Positions 26,644 to 35,353 of a DNA stretch of 64,000 nt are shown in pieces. Every line of letters begins with the position of its first letter. Within the stretch, counting starts at the first letter, position 1. Made by a program: the position numbers and the translations under genes. Source of the DNA: an uncultured Roseovarius sp. (lineage in GTDB: Bacteria; Pseudomonadota; Alphaproteobacteria; Rhodobacterales; Rhodobacteraceae); contig NZ_CANLER010000011.1 in NCBI RefSeq assembly GCF_947489715.1, positions 105,235 through 169,234 on the forward strand, in the 5' to 3' direction. The notes under the pieces were generated by a model. That model did not search any database. It was not told the DNA's origin and saw only the letters and a program-made list of their open reading frames with translations.

Positions 26644-27321
26644 ATGGAAGACCTGTCTCTGACGGCCCTTTGGTGGGCCGTCATTTTTTCCGGGCTATAT
26701 CACGGGATCAACCCGGGTATGGGGTGGCCGCTGGCGGTGTCCGCTGCACTCATGGAACGAAAACACGGCGCCATGCCGAAGGCGTTGGTCATGCTTGCAC
26801 TTGGGCACTTTATTGCAATGATCAGCATTTTGTTGCCCTTCACACTAATGATTTTCTTGGTGGAGCGTGAAATAGAAATCCGAGTTGGTGCGGGTGCCCT
26901 TGTGATCATGATGGGTATCTACCTTCTGATCAACCGCGGGCATCCAAGGATACTTGCACGTGTGCATCCTGCACGACTAGTTCTTTGGTCCTTTCTTGCG
27001 GCGATGGCACATGGTGCTGGGCTAATGCTGGTGCCTATCTATCTGGGAATTTGCGGCCATTTAGAACCCGGCAGTGTCTCAGCGACAGGCCATGCCGCCG
27101 CTCAATCGCTGATGAGCAATAATATCACTGCCGCCTTCATGGTGGCCACGGCGCACACTTTGGCAATGACGGGGGCTGGCGCCGCGGTCGCGGTAATTGC
27201 ATACTATTGGTTCGGACTAAAATTTATCGTCAGGAGTTGGTTCAACCTCGACATCCTCTGGGCCATTAGCCTGACACTCGTTGGAACATTCGGCATTTAT
27301 TCCGCCTATTCAGGGCATTGA
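26644..27321 (+). CDS. Polytopic membrane protein coupled to SBP56 copy 2
   Basis: A 225-residue integral membrane protein with about six hydrophobic segments. The first carries the histidine motif GLYHGINPGMGWPLA, and others read MLALGHFIAMISILLPF, FLAAMAHGAGLMLVPIYLG and MVATAHTLAMTGAGAAVAV. Histidines placed within membrane helices recall nickel/cobalt or copper permeases, but I cannot assign a family. The ATG is three bases past the SBP56 stop, so production is tightly linked. Supplying a metal such as copper to the SBP56 enzyme, or moving its substrate, are both reasonable ideas and not shown by sequence. Confidence 0.82.
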   Translation: MEDLSLTALWWAVIFSGLYHGINPGMGWPLAVSAALMERKHGAMPKALVMLALGHFIAMISILLPFTLMIFLVEREIEIRVGAGALVIMMGIYLLINRGHPRILARVHPARLVLWSFLAAMAHGAGLMLVPIYLGICGHLEPGSVSATGHAAAQSLMSNNITAAFMVATAHTLAMTGAGAAVAVIAYYWFGLKFIVRSWFNLDILWAISLTLVGTFGIYSAYSGH

Positions 27322-27335
27322 TGTGAGGAAACACT

Positions 27336-28164
27336 ATGGAAATTATCTCTGAGACAACCATGTTCGGTGGCCACCAACTCACCGTGGAACATGAAAGTCA
27401 GGCGACGCGAACACCGATGCGCGTGGCAGTTTTTCCTCTCTCAGACGAAGCCATGTCCCACAGTGGTTTATTTATCCGGTCTCACATGCACCGAGGATAA
27501 CGCCACCCAAAAAGCCGGCGCGCAGCGCGTGGCTGCTGAGCTGGGATTGATTTTTGTGGTTCCTGACACCAGCCCGCGTGGCGACTTCGTGGCCGATGAT
27601 GAAGCCTACGAGCTAGGACAGGGAGCGGGGTTTTATGTCAATGCAACTCAATCGCCCTGGGCACCGCATTTTTCAATGTATGACTATATTACGAAGGATT
27701 TGGTCGAACTGATGGCAGGTGATTTAGATGTCGACGTTGGGCAACTTGGCATTACGGGACACTCTATGGGCGGACACGGAGCGTTGACGATCGGGTTGCG
27801 CCACCCGGAACTATTCAAATCGATTTCAGCATTCTCTCCGATCGTATCACCCATGAACTGCTCTTGGGGAGAAAAAGCACTGACCGCGTATCTTGGAAAA
27901 GACCCCACCAAATGGGCCGCACACGACGCGTGCGAATTGGTCAAATCTCACGGGTTTGAAGGGACCATTCTGATTGATCAGGGTGAAGCGGATAACTTTT
28001 TGGGAGAACAGCTCAAAACCCACCTGTTCATTGAGGCCTGCGCAGAGGCCGGTGTTTCCGCGAACATTCGCATTCATCCGGGCTATGATCATTCCTATTT
28101 CTTTATTGCGAGTTTCATTGACGACCACTTACGCCATCATCACGCAGCATTGACTATGCGATAG
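27336..28164 (+). CDS. fghA: S-formylglutathione hydrolase with apparent +1 frameshift in a T5 run
   Basis: Hydrolyses S-formylglutathione to formate and glutathione, after FrmA. The first frame (ATG 27336) gives METTISETA-like MEIISETTMFGGHQLTVEHE up to MRVAVF. At the five-T run 27430-27434 the family match jumps to the next frame: SQTKPCPTVVYLSGLTCTED, then the nucleophile motif GHSMGGHGALTIGL and HPGYDHSYFF. Removing one T would give an intact 275-residue protein of standard length. So this is a recent frameshift, a homopolymer sequencing error, or slippage. As read, the catalytic domain would need an internal start such as 27367. The function is certain, its intactness is not. Confidence 0.88.
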
Positions 28165-28263
28165 AAAAACAGCCGCCCGATGCTGAAAGGTATCTGTACG
28201 ACATGCTGTCATCGAATACACAGTTTCGGACAATCGCCGTCTAGGCGCTAATTTACAAATTTG

Positions 28264-29142
28264 CTATTTGATTAAACCTAATTTGGTGATTGCAGTATCG
28301 ATGGCTTCGCGCGCCTTCGGGCTCGCCGGAAAAAGTGGGCTACGCAACTCATTGGCAGCCAGTCCCATGCGACTTAGCGCGTATTTGACGCCAGCCGGAT
28401 TAGGGTCCAAAAACAGGGCTTCATGCAGGGGCATCAAGCGATCTTGAATTCGCAATGCCGTGCCAAAATCGCCAATCAAGCAAGCTTCTTGAAATGTGGC
28501 GCAAAGCTTCGGTGCTACGTTGGCTGTCACCGAAATGCATCCTCGGCCGCCATGTGCCATATATCCCAATGCTGTTCCGTCCTCGCCTGAAAAGAGCTCG
28601 AAATCCAAACCACAGACCATTCGTTCTTGGGAAGGGCGGGCCAAGTTCATCGTTGCATCCTTAACACCCGTTATGGTGGGACAATCGCGGAAGAGTTTAG
28701 CCATGGTTTCAACCGAGACGTCGACTACACTTCGAGGCGGAATGTTGTAAATGGTAATGGGCAAATGCGTGCTTTCCGCGACAGCTTTGAAGTGCCGGTA
28801 GAGACCTTCTTGATTGGGTTTGTTGTAGTAGGGAGTTACCACCAACAAGCCATCAGCGCCGGCCTCTTGCGCGTGACGGGCATAATCCATTGATTCTGCC
28901 GTAGTGTTGCTGCCCGCACTTGCCATAACGGGCACCCGGTCGGCTGCTGCCTCAATGACGATCTCCGTTACCTTCTTGTGCTCAGCGGTGGAAAGTGTCG
29001 GGCTTTCGCCGGTTGTGCCACAGGCAACCAACCCATGGCTGCCCTCGTCGATCTGCCAATCCACCAATCGCCTCAGCGCTGTCTCATCAATCACCCCATC
29101 GACGAACGGGGTGATAAGCGCAGTAATGGAACCTTTGAACAT
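28264..29142 (-). CDS. dapA: 4-hydroxy-tetrahydrodipicolinate synthase (DapA family)
   Basis: Class I aldolase-type TIM barrel of 292 residues. The motifs GSITALITPF at the start, GTTGESPTL, YYNKPNQEGLYRHF, the tyrosine in YNIPPRS and the Schiff-base lysine in GVKDAT (about residue 160) are all present, consistent with a true DapA catalysing pyruvate/aspartate-semialdehyde condensation in lysine synthesis. It stands alone on the minus strand after fghA. As a likely extra copy on a plasmid it may serve another aldolase reaction of the same superfamily. Confidence 0.92.
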   Translation of the reverse strand: MFKGSITALITPFVDGVIDETALRRLVDWQIDEGSHGLVACGTTGESPTLSTAEHKKVTEIVIEAAADRVPVMASAGSNTTAESMDYARHAQEAGADGLLVVTPYYNKPNQEGLYRHFKAVAESTHLPITIYNIPPRSVVDVSVETMAKLFRDCPTITGVKDATMNLARPSQERMVCGLDFELFSGEDGTALGYMAHGGRGCISVTANVAPKLCATFQEACLIGDFGTALRIQDRLMPLHEALFLDPNPAGVKYALSRMGLAANELRSPLFPASPKAREAIDTAITKLGLIK

Positions 29143-29964
29143 TGACCTTCCTTCAATAGAGCCAACGGCGATCGGTATCGAAATTAGCTTCGAATCAAAC
29201 GTTCATTTGACCGATGCACCGTCGCAACATCTGCAGATCGCCGGCAACAATGATGAAATTGTATCTTTGCATGCCCAATATCACGCTAGGCAAATACCAA
29301 GTCGTCAAATACCGACATAAATCCATAGTATTGGGCGTTAACACTGAACCGATTTACAGGACGTATCGAGGCTCAAGCATTGTTATCAAACCCCTACGTC
29401 ACAGAAAGTCTACAGTTATTTCTACCGGTTTTCGGCTTAATCCTCGTGTCGAGAGTGGTGCCCGCATCTAGGCATTCAGATACGAACCCTAATACCGTTA
29501 AAGAAAAGTTTCTCAGAAAGCCCAGAGTCTCTTGTATAGCATAATCTGCATGAAGTCAGCTCCGCCGATGTTCAACTCGACCAGAATACGCCCAATGAAT
29601 CATGTCCGTCACGTGATGTTGGGTTCGGGAACCCGATTGTCGGTGAGCTTTTCGCTATAGTAGACGACGAGGAGAACGTAGATTTGCAAAAAGTTCTCAA
29701 GGGCGTCGAAATATGGTGCGCCCAATTGGAACATGCTACGCGCCGAACCTGGCTCCAAAACCTGGATAGAAAGCGGAATCTCTGGAATATTGAACGTTAT
29801 CATTCTCGGCTCGCTTGGCTTCGGACTGCACGCATTGCGATACTACCTCAGTCTCATTCCAAGAATGCATGGCTGGTTTGTCGAACCTGCACTTCTAATG
29901 TCACAGAGCTTCGGCTACCTACGCCACAGGAAAAACCTCACCTCTTGGGAATAGGGAAAGACAA
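29143..29964. other. Gene-poor stretch with possible decayed coding debris
   Basis: No intact gene. A plus-strand frame near 29733-29954 encodes a hydrophobic stretch (SGILNVIILGSLGFGLHAL) that looks like a membrane segment, and the minus strand at 29609-29803 also has a hydrophobic run, but neither has a start with a ribosome site nor a recognisable family. I read it as eroded transporter-like sequence, without identifying it. Confidence 0.4.
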
Positions 29965-30060
29965 ATGTCAAACAACCTGAAAATCGTAGCGGAAGCCTCC
30001 GTCTTGATCGCAATTACTATCTCAGCGGTAGCCGCTAACGTAGTATTTATGGTTATGTAA
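29965..30060 (+). CDS. Possible 31-residue hydrophobic peptide
   Basis: The ATG at 29965 is preceded by TAGGGAAAG and opens a 31-codon frame with a short polar start (MSNNLKIVAEA) and one hydrophobic helix (SVLIAITISAVAANVVFMVM). A genuine-looking terminator follows 65 bases downstream at 30124-30155, which supports a short transcribed unit. It resembles small single-span subunits of transporters or oxidases, but no family is recognised. Confidence 0.4.
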   Translation: MSNNLKIVAEASVLIAITISAVAANVVFMVM

Positions 30061-30123
30061 ATCTGAACTCGGACAAATTGCTGGTATTTTTGCCAGCATG
30101 GTTGCCCAACGAATTCTAAAAAG

Positions 30124-30155
30124 AAAGCCGCGCAATGTAAACTTCGCGCGGCTTT
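30124..30155 (+). terminator. Intrinsic terminator after the small hydrophobic ORF
   Basis: A ten-base arm AAAGCCGCGC pairs with GCGCGGCTTT around a 12-base loop and runs into TTGCTA. It is GC-rich with flanking A and T runs, a classic rho-independent form, and could act on both strands. Confidence 0.75.
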
Positions 30156-30714
30156 TGCTAATGTATACAAATGAAGCAAATTGCTCTCAAAAATTTCGCT
30201 GAATAACTGAAACTGGTTGTATTTCGAAATCCGGTTAAAACACTCGTCGATCTGCTGTGTGCATTACAACACTCGACCCTCTACCCCTCCTTTTTTATCA
30301 ATGGCCTGTCGAAAAATGGCAGCAATTTGCCTACGTCAGCCAGCTTCGATTGTGGCTTTACTTTAGCGAATAGCCAGTTGGATTTCGTGCGCACTCTTTC
30401 TTCGAGTGAACTTAGTGGGAACCCGATTCTTGAAAATTTTTGCTGCTTGAGAACGGTTGAACCATTTATCTTAAACTACTTCCGCACAGTGTTTCTAAAC
30501 TAACAGGCCTCGAGAAAGGCGATTTAAATTGAATATTTCCAATGCGTTACGCTGAAAAAAACCAAGTGCGAGAAAAAATTTAAAACCTGTGAGTCTATCC
30601 GTGATCGATCACCGAAACTAACTCTTGCGCACTTACCATATATAAGTCTACTTTTAACAATAGGGTAGCCTATGGATAATGCTGCTAAAAAAACTACACC
30701 AACTGGAGGAAAAA
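30156..30714. other. AT-rich spacer upstream of the TRAP operon
   Basis: Roughly 560 bases with no recognisable gene. It probably contains the promoter of the DctPQM operon. An AT-rich patch (CATATATAAG near 30640) is a candidate -10 area, but I cannot match it to a good -35. Confidence 0.4.
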
Positions 30715-31701
30715 ATGACTTTCACTTCTCGTCTCATGATGATGACCACGGTTGCAGCGCTCACAGCGACTGCCGCCTCAGCCGAGCGCCTACGTATCGC
30801 CGGCACCGTGCCTACGGAACATTTTGGAAACGCAGTACTTGAGCAAATGGCTAAGGACATTGAGGACGCGGGCGTCGGCCTTGACGTCAAGTATTTTCCA
30901 GCTGGCCAACTGGGTACCGGCGAGGAGCTGCTCGAAAGTGCCATTCGTGGGGAAGTACAGATGGTGCATGCGACTGTCTACGCGCAGAAAGATCCGAGGC
31001 TTGAGATCAACAGTCTTCCTTTCATGGTGACCACCAAGGACGAGCTTGATGCGGTCTATGGCGACCCAAATTCCGAATACAACAAGATCCTGGAAGAGAT
31101 TCTGACCTCCTTTGGCATTCAGCCGCTCGGAACGATCGGGGAAGGCCTCATCGGGATGATCGCAACCGAGCGCCCGGCCAACCCGACGAATATTGACAAT
31201 CAAGGCATGAATGTCCGTGCATGGTCGTCACAAATCGCCAAGCAAACGATGGAAGAGCTCGGATACAATGTGACGACGCTCAGCTGGGCGGAAGTCTTTC
31301 CTGCCGTGCAAGCTGGCACTATCGATGGCGCAATTTGCTGCACGCCTGAATGGGCCTATACCACTTTTGCAGCCAGCGGAGTTGGTAGCACATACGTACC
31401 ATACAACGCCTTCATCGAAAGCACGATGATCTACGCCAACAAGCGTTTCTACGACGGGCTGACTGACGAGCAACGCGCGGTTATCGAAAAGGAATCCGCT
31501 GAAGCCGCAGCTGAAATCAGCCAACTCGCCTGGGAACGGAGTCAAGGCTTCGTCGATCAGCTGAAAGAAGCTGACTGGGAAGTTGTCGAGTTCACCCAGG
31601 GAGAGCGCGACGCCATCAAGGCACATATCCAGGCGACGGTTTGGCCGAATGTAGCGGACGTTGTCGGACAGGACATTATTGATCGCCTGACCGCAAACTG
31701 A
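30715..31701 (+). CDS. dctP: TRAP transporter substrate-binding protein, DctP family
   Basis: A 328-residue periplasmic binding protein with a signal peptide (TSRLMMMTTVAALTATAASA, cleaved near residue 22). DctP features follow: FGNAVLEQMAKDIEDAG, FPAGQLGTGEELLESAIRGE and the central VRAWSSQIAKQTMEELGYN with the conserved arginine that binds a carboxylate. The ATG at 30715 has a GGAGG ribosome site. It captures a small acid in the periplasm for the DctQM permease. The substrate is not deducible, but neighbours suggest a sulfur or methylated compound. Confidence 0.95.
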   Translation: MTFTSRLMMMTTVAALTATAASAERLRIAGTVPTEHFGNAVLEQMAKDIEDAGVGLDVKYFPAGQLGTGEELLESAIRGEVQMVHATVYAQKDPRLEINSLPFMVTTKDELDAVYGDPNSEYNKILEEILTSFGIQPLGTIGEGLIGMIATERPANPTNIDNQGMNVRAWSSQIAKQTMEELGYNVTTLSWAEVFPAVQAGTIDGAICCTPEWAYTTFAASGVGSTYVPYNAFIESTMIYANKRFYDGLTDEQRAVIEKESAEAAAEISQLAWERSQGFVDQLKEADWEVVEFTQGERDAIKAHIQATVWPNVADVVGQDIIDRLTAN

Positions 31702-31707
31702 AGCCTC

Positions 31708-31740
31708 GCGAAGTGGGTCGCTCTCCCCGGCCCACTTCGC
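31708..31740 (+). terminator. Hairpin between dctP and dctQ
   Basis: Ten-base arms GCGAAGTGGG and CCCACTTCGC follow the dctP stop by a few bases and are not followed by a U-tract. In TRAP operons such hairpins protect or partly terminate the message so that binding protein outnumbers permease (known behaviour, inferred here). Confidence 0.7.
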
Positions 31741-31759
31741 CAAAACTGGAGTGGTCCCT

Positions 31760-32344
31760 GTGATTCAACTTGCCGACCAACTGCCCCCAAAAATCGGGGC
31801 AACCGTGAAGAACTTGCTCAAGATAAAATCAGCCTTTCTGATTCTATCAACGTTTATTCTTGCGCTCACATTTTTCCTTGTCGTTGTGTTTCGTTACATA
31901 CTCGAAAGCGATCTATTTGCTTACGAAGAATGGCTTCTGCCAATGTGTTTTTGGCTTTTCTTCTTGGGCAGTGCCATCGGCACCTACGACGATACGCAGA
32001 TCAAGGCGGACATTCTTGAGGAGTGGTTCAAGAATCCCCGCACCATTTGGATGCGTCGGGTCACCCTGACATCGATCGAATTGGTCGTCACAGTCTTCCT
32101 TGTGTACTGGGCTGCCCTAATGCTGCGCGATGAGATTGCGTCGTACCCACAATGGCAAACAACGATTGCACTCCGAATTCCCTTCTTTGTCCCGCGTCTG
32201 GGTATCTTTGTCGGTCTCGTGTTCATGGCGCTCTACAGCGCGCTCCACCTCTATGTCCTTCTGAAACTCGGTGTTGATGGCTTTGCCAAACAACTAGAGG
32301 CCGATGCAGAAACCAAGCGCGTTGAAGGGGAGGCAGAGCAATGA
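31760..32344 (+). CDS. dctQ: TRAP transporter small permease, DctQ family
   Basis: A 194-residue protein with four membrane helices: FLILSTFILALTFFLVVVF, CFWLFFLGSAIGTY, LVVTVFLVYWAALM and GIFVGLVFMALYSALH. The FAYEEWLLPM motif between helices 1 and 2 is typical. GTG at 31760 is chosen because GGAG sits nine bases upstream; another GTG at 31751 is possible. It overlaps the dctM start by four bases. Confidence 0.93.
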   Translation: MIQLADQLPPKIGATVKNLLKIKSAFLILSTFILALTFFLVVVFRYILESDLFAYEEWLLPMCFWLFFLGSAIGTYDDTQIKADILEEWFKNPRTIWMRRVTLTSIELVVTVFLVYWAALMLRDEIASYPQWQTTIALRIPFFVPRLGIFVGLVFMALYSALHLYVLLKLGVDGFAKQLEADAETKRVEGEAEQ

Positions 32345-33630
32345 TTATCGCGATCTCCGTTTTGCTAATCTGTGTTCTGCTCTTTGCAGGCATTTCCGTA
32401 CCGTTGGCCTTTGGCGGCGTGTTGATCTTTCTGGCATATACTGGCGGTCATGATGTCTCCGGCTTTATGCCGACCGGACACTGGAAGCTGAATACGGTTG
32501 TGATCCTCGTGATCCCGCTCTTCATCCTTGCAGGCGATATCATGAAGAACGGCCGGATTGCCGCTCCGATCGTTGATTTGGCTGAAATGCTTTTGGGACG
32601 CATCCGCGGTGGTCTCTCGGGGGCTTCCGTTGTTGCAAGTGCGATGTTCGGTGCCATCTCTGGCAGCGGCGCTGCCACATTGACGTGTATCGGCGCTGTA
32701 ATGATGCCGCATCTCCGCAGGGCGAAATATCCGGAAGGCTTCTCTGCAGCGCTGCTGGTTGCCGCCAGCCCGCTTGGCCTGCTCATTCCGCCAAGTTCTG
32801 CCCAGTTGATCTACGCCTGGTTGACACAACAATCCGTTCTCAAATGCTTTCTGGCAACGGTTCTGCCAGGCATCATCGTGGCCTCGCTGCTCGTGATCAT
32901 CAACCTCATCATGATGCGAAAACAGACAGACATTGTTCTGCCAGAAGATCAGGAAAATTTCGTCAAGGCCGTCAGCATGAAAACCTTTGCGGCCTTCCCG
33001 GCGCTGATGATGCCGATCATCATTCTGGGCGGTATCTATGGCGGTATCATGACGCCAACTGAGGCGGCCGGTGTTGCCGTGATCTACGCGATCCCGATCG
33101 GTTTCTTCGTCTACAAGGGACTGAACTGGAAGGTTTTCATGGAGACCTTAAAGGAATCTTCCGTGACGATTGGCGTGGTCATGGTGATGATCTTCATGGT
33201 GCTGATCGTCAGCCGTTTCCTGATCTTCGAAGACATCCCCGGATTGGCGCAGGACTTGATCTTCTCGATTTCGGACAACCCGATAGTCGTGCTTTTGATG
33301 ATCAACCTCACAATGATCCTCATTGGTATGATCATGGATGACTTCAGCGGTCTTATCTTGAGCGCTACCCTGCTCTTGCCGATTGCCACGAGCGTTGGCG
33401 TCGATCCAATCCATTTCGCTGCGATCCTTGGTGTGAACCTTGGCATGGGCAATATCACACCGCCCACTGCGCCGCTGCTGTTTCTGGGCGCGCGCGTGAC
33501 GGGCGCACCAGTGCAGAAGATGCTCGGGCCAACCATGATCTTCATTATCTTCGCATGGTTGCCGACGCTTGCGCTCACGACCTTTGTTCCTGGAGTGGCA
33601 CTCTGGCTTCCTGAGCTCTTGCTTGGCTAG
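32341..33630 (+). CDS. dctM: TRAP transporter large permease, DctM family
   Basis: A 429-residue permease with about 11-12 membrane helices. Family motifs include LFILAGDIMKNG, GAISGSGAATLTCIGAVMMP, AASPLGLLIPPS, YGGIMTPTEAAG and VNLGMGNITPPTAP near the C-terminus. It forms the sodium-coupled translocation channel with DctQ. The ATGA overlap with dctQ shows coupling, and a strong hairpin follows at 33692. Confidence 0.96.
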   Translation: MIIAISVLLICVLLFAGISVPLAFGGVLIFLAYTGGHDVSGFMPTGHWKLNTVVILVIPLFILAGDIMKNGRIAAPIVDLAEMLLGRIRGGLSGASVVASAMFGAISGSGAATLTCIGAVMMPHLRRAKYPEGFSAALLVAASPLGLLIPPSSAQLIYAWLTQQSVLKCFLATVLPGIIVASLLVIINLIMMRKQTDIVLPEDQENFVKAVSMKTFAAFPALMMPIIILGGIYGGIMTPTEAAGVAVIYAIPIGFFVYKGLNWKVFMETLKESSVTIGVVMVMIFMVLIVSRFLIFEDIPGLAQDLIFSISDNPIVVLLMINLTMILIGMIMDDFSGLILSATLLLPIATSVGVDPIHFAAILGVNLGMGNITPPTAPLLFLGARVTGAPVQKMLGPTMIFIIFAWLPTLALTTFVPGVALWLPELLLG

Positions 33631-34092
33631 TGAGTTAAGGAACCTGTCTCTGCTTTGGTGTATTGAAAGAAAGCGCTTGAAAGGCCACAAAGGCTGGGCT
33701 CCGCTCTGGCGGAGCCCAGCCCTACGAACCGAATTTGATGTGGCGATCGCCGGGGGCGGCGGCGATGGCTTGGCGCCGGGAACATTGGACTGGACCCAAT
33801 GTTTGATCCGCACTGGAAAGGTTGGCGTCGCGTCGTGATTGCGCAAATCAGCCGCTTTTGCCGGAGATTGCAGTCTGCATACCGAATATGCCGGCCGCAC
33901 TGATCGTAAGCAATTGGTGGATCTGGGTATCGCCGAAGATGAAGATCTACTTCCAATTGGCGGTCATATAACCTTTTTTCAGGTGTTTTCACGACAGAGT
34001 TGACCTATCGACACGTGACCAATGGAAAAGACAGCGCTAGTGTTGAACACTTGAAGGCGAGCTAATGAGTAGTAAGAGGATTAGGACCGAAT
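33631..34092. other. Spacer with a possible oxidoreductase fragment
   Basis: Apart from the hairpin at 33692-33721, a short frame at about 33730-33837 reads FDVAIAGGGGDGLAPG, which looks like a nucleotide-binding start similar to SoxB, and a later frame reads KQLVDLGIAEDEDLLPIGGH. Neither continues into a domain. They may be scraps of dead flavoprotein genes, but the evidence is thin. Confidence 0.35.
33692..33721 (+). terminator. Strong hairpin after dctM
   Basis: Thirteen-base arms GGCTGGGCTCCGC and GCGGAGCCCAGCC around a four-base loop, 61 bases after the dctM stop. No U-tract. It is probably the 3' end of the TRAP message. Confidence 0.65.
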
Positions 34093-34782
34093 TTGAGCGC
34101 CAAGAAAAGAGCACCAAAATCGGGCTCGGTTTCTGCCGAGGACTGGATCGCAGCGTCACGCAAAATGTTGATTGCACGCGGTATCTCATCCGTAAAAGTT
34201 GAGCCGTTGGCGCGACAATTGGGAGTGACACCAGGAAGCTTCTACTGGCACTTCAAGAATCGCGAGGCATTGTATCGTGCCTTGTTAAAAGATTGGCTCG
34301 CATCCAACGTTCACCCCTTTATTGAAGCGCTCGATGAAGCGGCTGATGACCCTCAGGCCCAATACCTGGCACTTGCAAATGTCTGGGTCTTGAGCCCCCA
34401 ATTCGATGCATCTCTCGATGTAGCCGTCCGGGAGTGGGGTAAAACATCGAAATTGGCAGCACGCACCATGCGCTTTATCGATCATAAGCGGATTTCTTTG
34501 TACCAATGGGTAATCGAGGGCTTCGGACATGACACCATGTCTGCATTGGTGAGAGCACGCACGATGTATTACCATCAGATTGGATACTACACGATGCGGG
34601 TGGAAGAAGATCCGGAGATGCGCCTCCTCCAAATTCCCTATTACGCAGAGGTAGTTGCAGGCGACAGCTGGTTGAAAAAGCTAAAAACTGCAGACGAGAT
34701 CAAGGACGCCCTGGTTAACTTTCCGCGCCGTGAAAGCTTGTCCGATCGAATGGCACGTCGACGGGTATCTGGGCCAGGCTAA
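34093..34782 (+). CDS. TetR-family transcriptional regulator
   Basis: A 229-residue protein. The TetR helix-turn-helix is at about residues 16-62 (DWIAASRKMLIARG; LARQLGVTPGSFYWHFKNRE), and the C-terminal domain carries AVREWGKTSKLAARTM and RARTMYYHQIGYYTM. TTG at 34093 is the start because no ATG or GTG is available in frame nearby and AGGA lies seven bases upstream. It is convergent with the Lrp gene (overlapping ends by four bases). A close relative of the TetR genes at 6249 and 49666. Confidence 0.9.
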   Translation: MSAKKRAPKSGSVSAEDWIAASRKMLIARGISSVKVEPLARQLGVTPGSFYWHFKNREALYRALLKDWLASNVHPFIEALDEAADDPQAQYLALANVWVLSPQFDASLDVAVREWGKTSKLAARTMRFIDHKRISLYQWVIEGFGHDTMSALVRARTMYYHQIGYYTMRVEEDPEMRLLQIPYYAEVVAGDSWLKKLKTADEIKDALVNFPRRESLSDRMARRRVSGPG

Positions 34783-35261
34783 GCCTCGATATCCGGAAAA
34801 ATATGAGCATGCTTAACGACACCGTAGACAAAACTAGTGTCGATTGACCTGATGTGCCCGATCTTATGCAGTCGTTGCCTAATGAAACGCTCGTAGTCTT
34901 CGAGATCCGATACAACAACCCGCAACAGATAGTCCGCTGCTCCCGTCATGACATAGCAATCCAGAACTTCCGGGATATTGCGTACTTCTGCCTCGAATTG
35001 GCTCACTATGTCCTCGTTGTGACCGTCGAGTGCAACACGGACAAAAATTGTAATTGGCAATCCATAAGCTGCGGCGTCCACGTCCACGCTGTATCCGCGG
35101 ATCACCTTCTCTTTTTCCAGGTTGCGCAGTCTGCGAAGGCAAGGCGACGGCGACAGGTTCACGCTTTCTGCTAGGTCCAGATTCGTCATCCGGCCATTCT
35201 TTTGCAGCGCTCGGATCATTTTGCGATCTGTCGCATCTATTCTGGCAGTTTTTGGCATCAT
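34779..35261 (-). CDS. mdeR: Lrp/AsnC-family regulator divergent from mdeA (MdeR-like)
   Basis: A 160-residue Lrp/AsnC protein. The N-terminal helix-turn-helix (IRALQKNGRMTNLDLAESVNLSPSPCLRRLRNLEKEKVI) is followed by the RAM ligand domain (FVRVALDGHNEDIVSQFE; VLDCYVMTGAADYLLRV). It diverges from the methionine gamma-lyase gene across about 90 bases. In Pseudomonas putida an Lrp-type activator MdeR lies beside mdeAB in the same way. The symbol is assigned from that arrangement and not from detailed sequence comparison. Confidence 0.85.
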   Translation of the reverse strand: MMPKTARIDATDRKMIRALQKNGRMTNLDLAESVNLSPSPCLRRLRNLEKEKVIRGYSVDVDAAAYGLPITIFVRVALDGHNEDIVSQFEAEVRNIPEVLDCYVMTGAADYLLRVVVSDLEDYERFIRQRLHKIGHIRSIDTSFVYGVVKHAHIFPDIEA

Positions 35262-35353
35262 ATTCCAATTCAGTCACTCATTGAGGCTAACTTAGCAATC
35301 AAATGCCCGATGATCCATCTTATTCTACTCAAAAGGGTATAGGAGTGTCGACA

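Noticed and set aside
28236..28250. Tiny stem near the end of dapA as terminator
   Set aside because: Only four-base arms and no U-tract; too weak to call.
33148..33900. 250-codon minus-strand frame across the end of dctM
   Set aside because: Antisense to conserved DctM sequence; low-complexity His/Asp-rich product typical of shadow frames.
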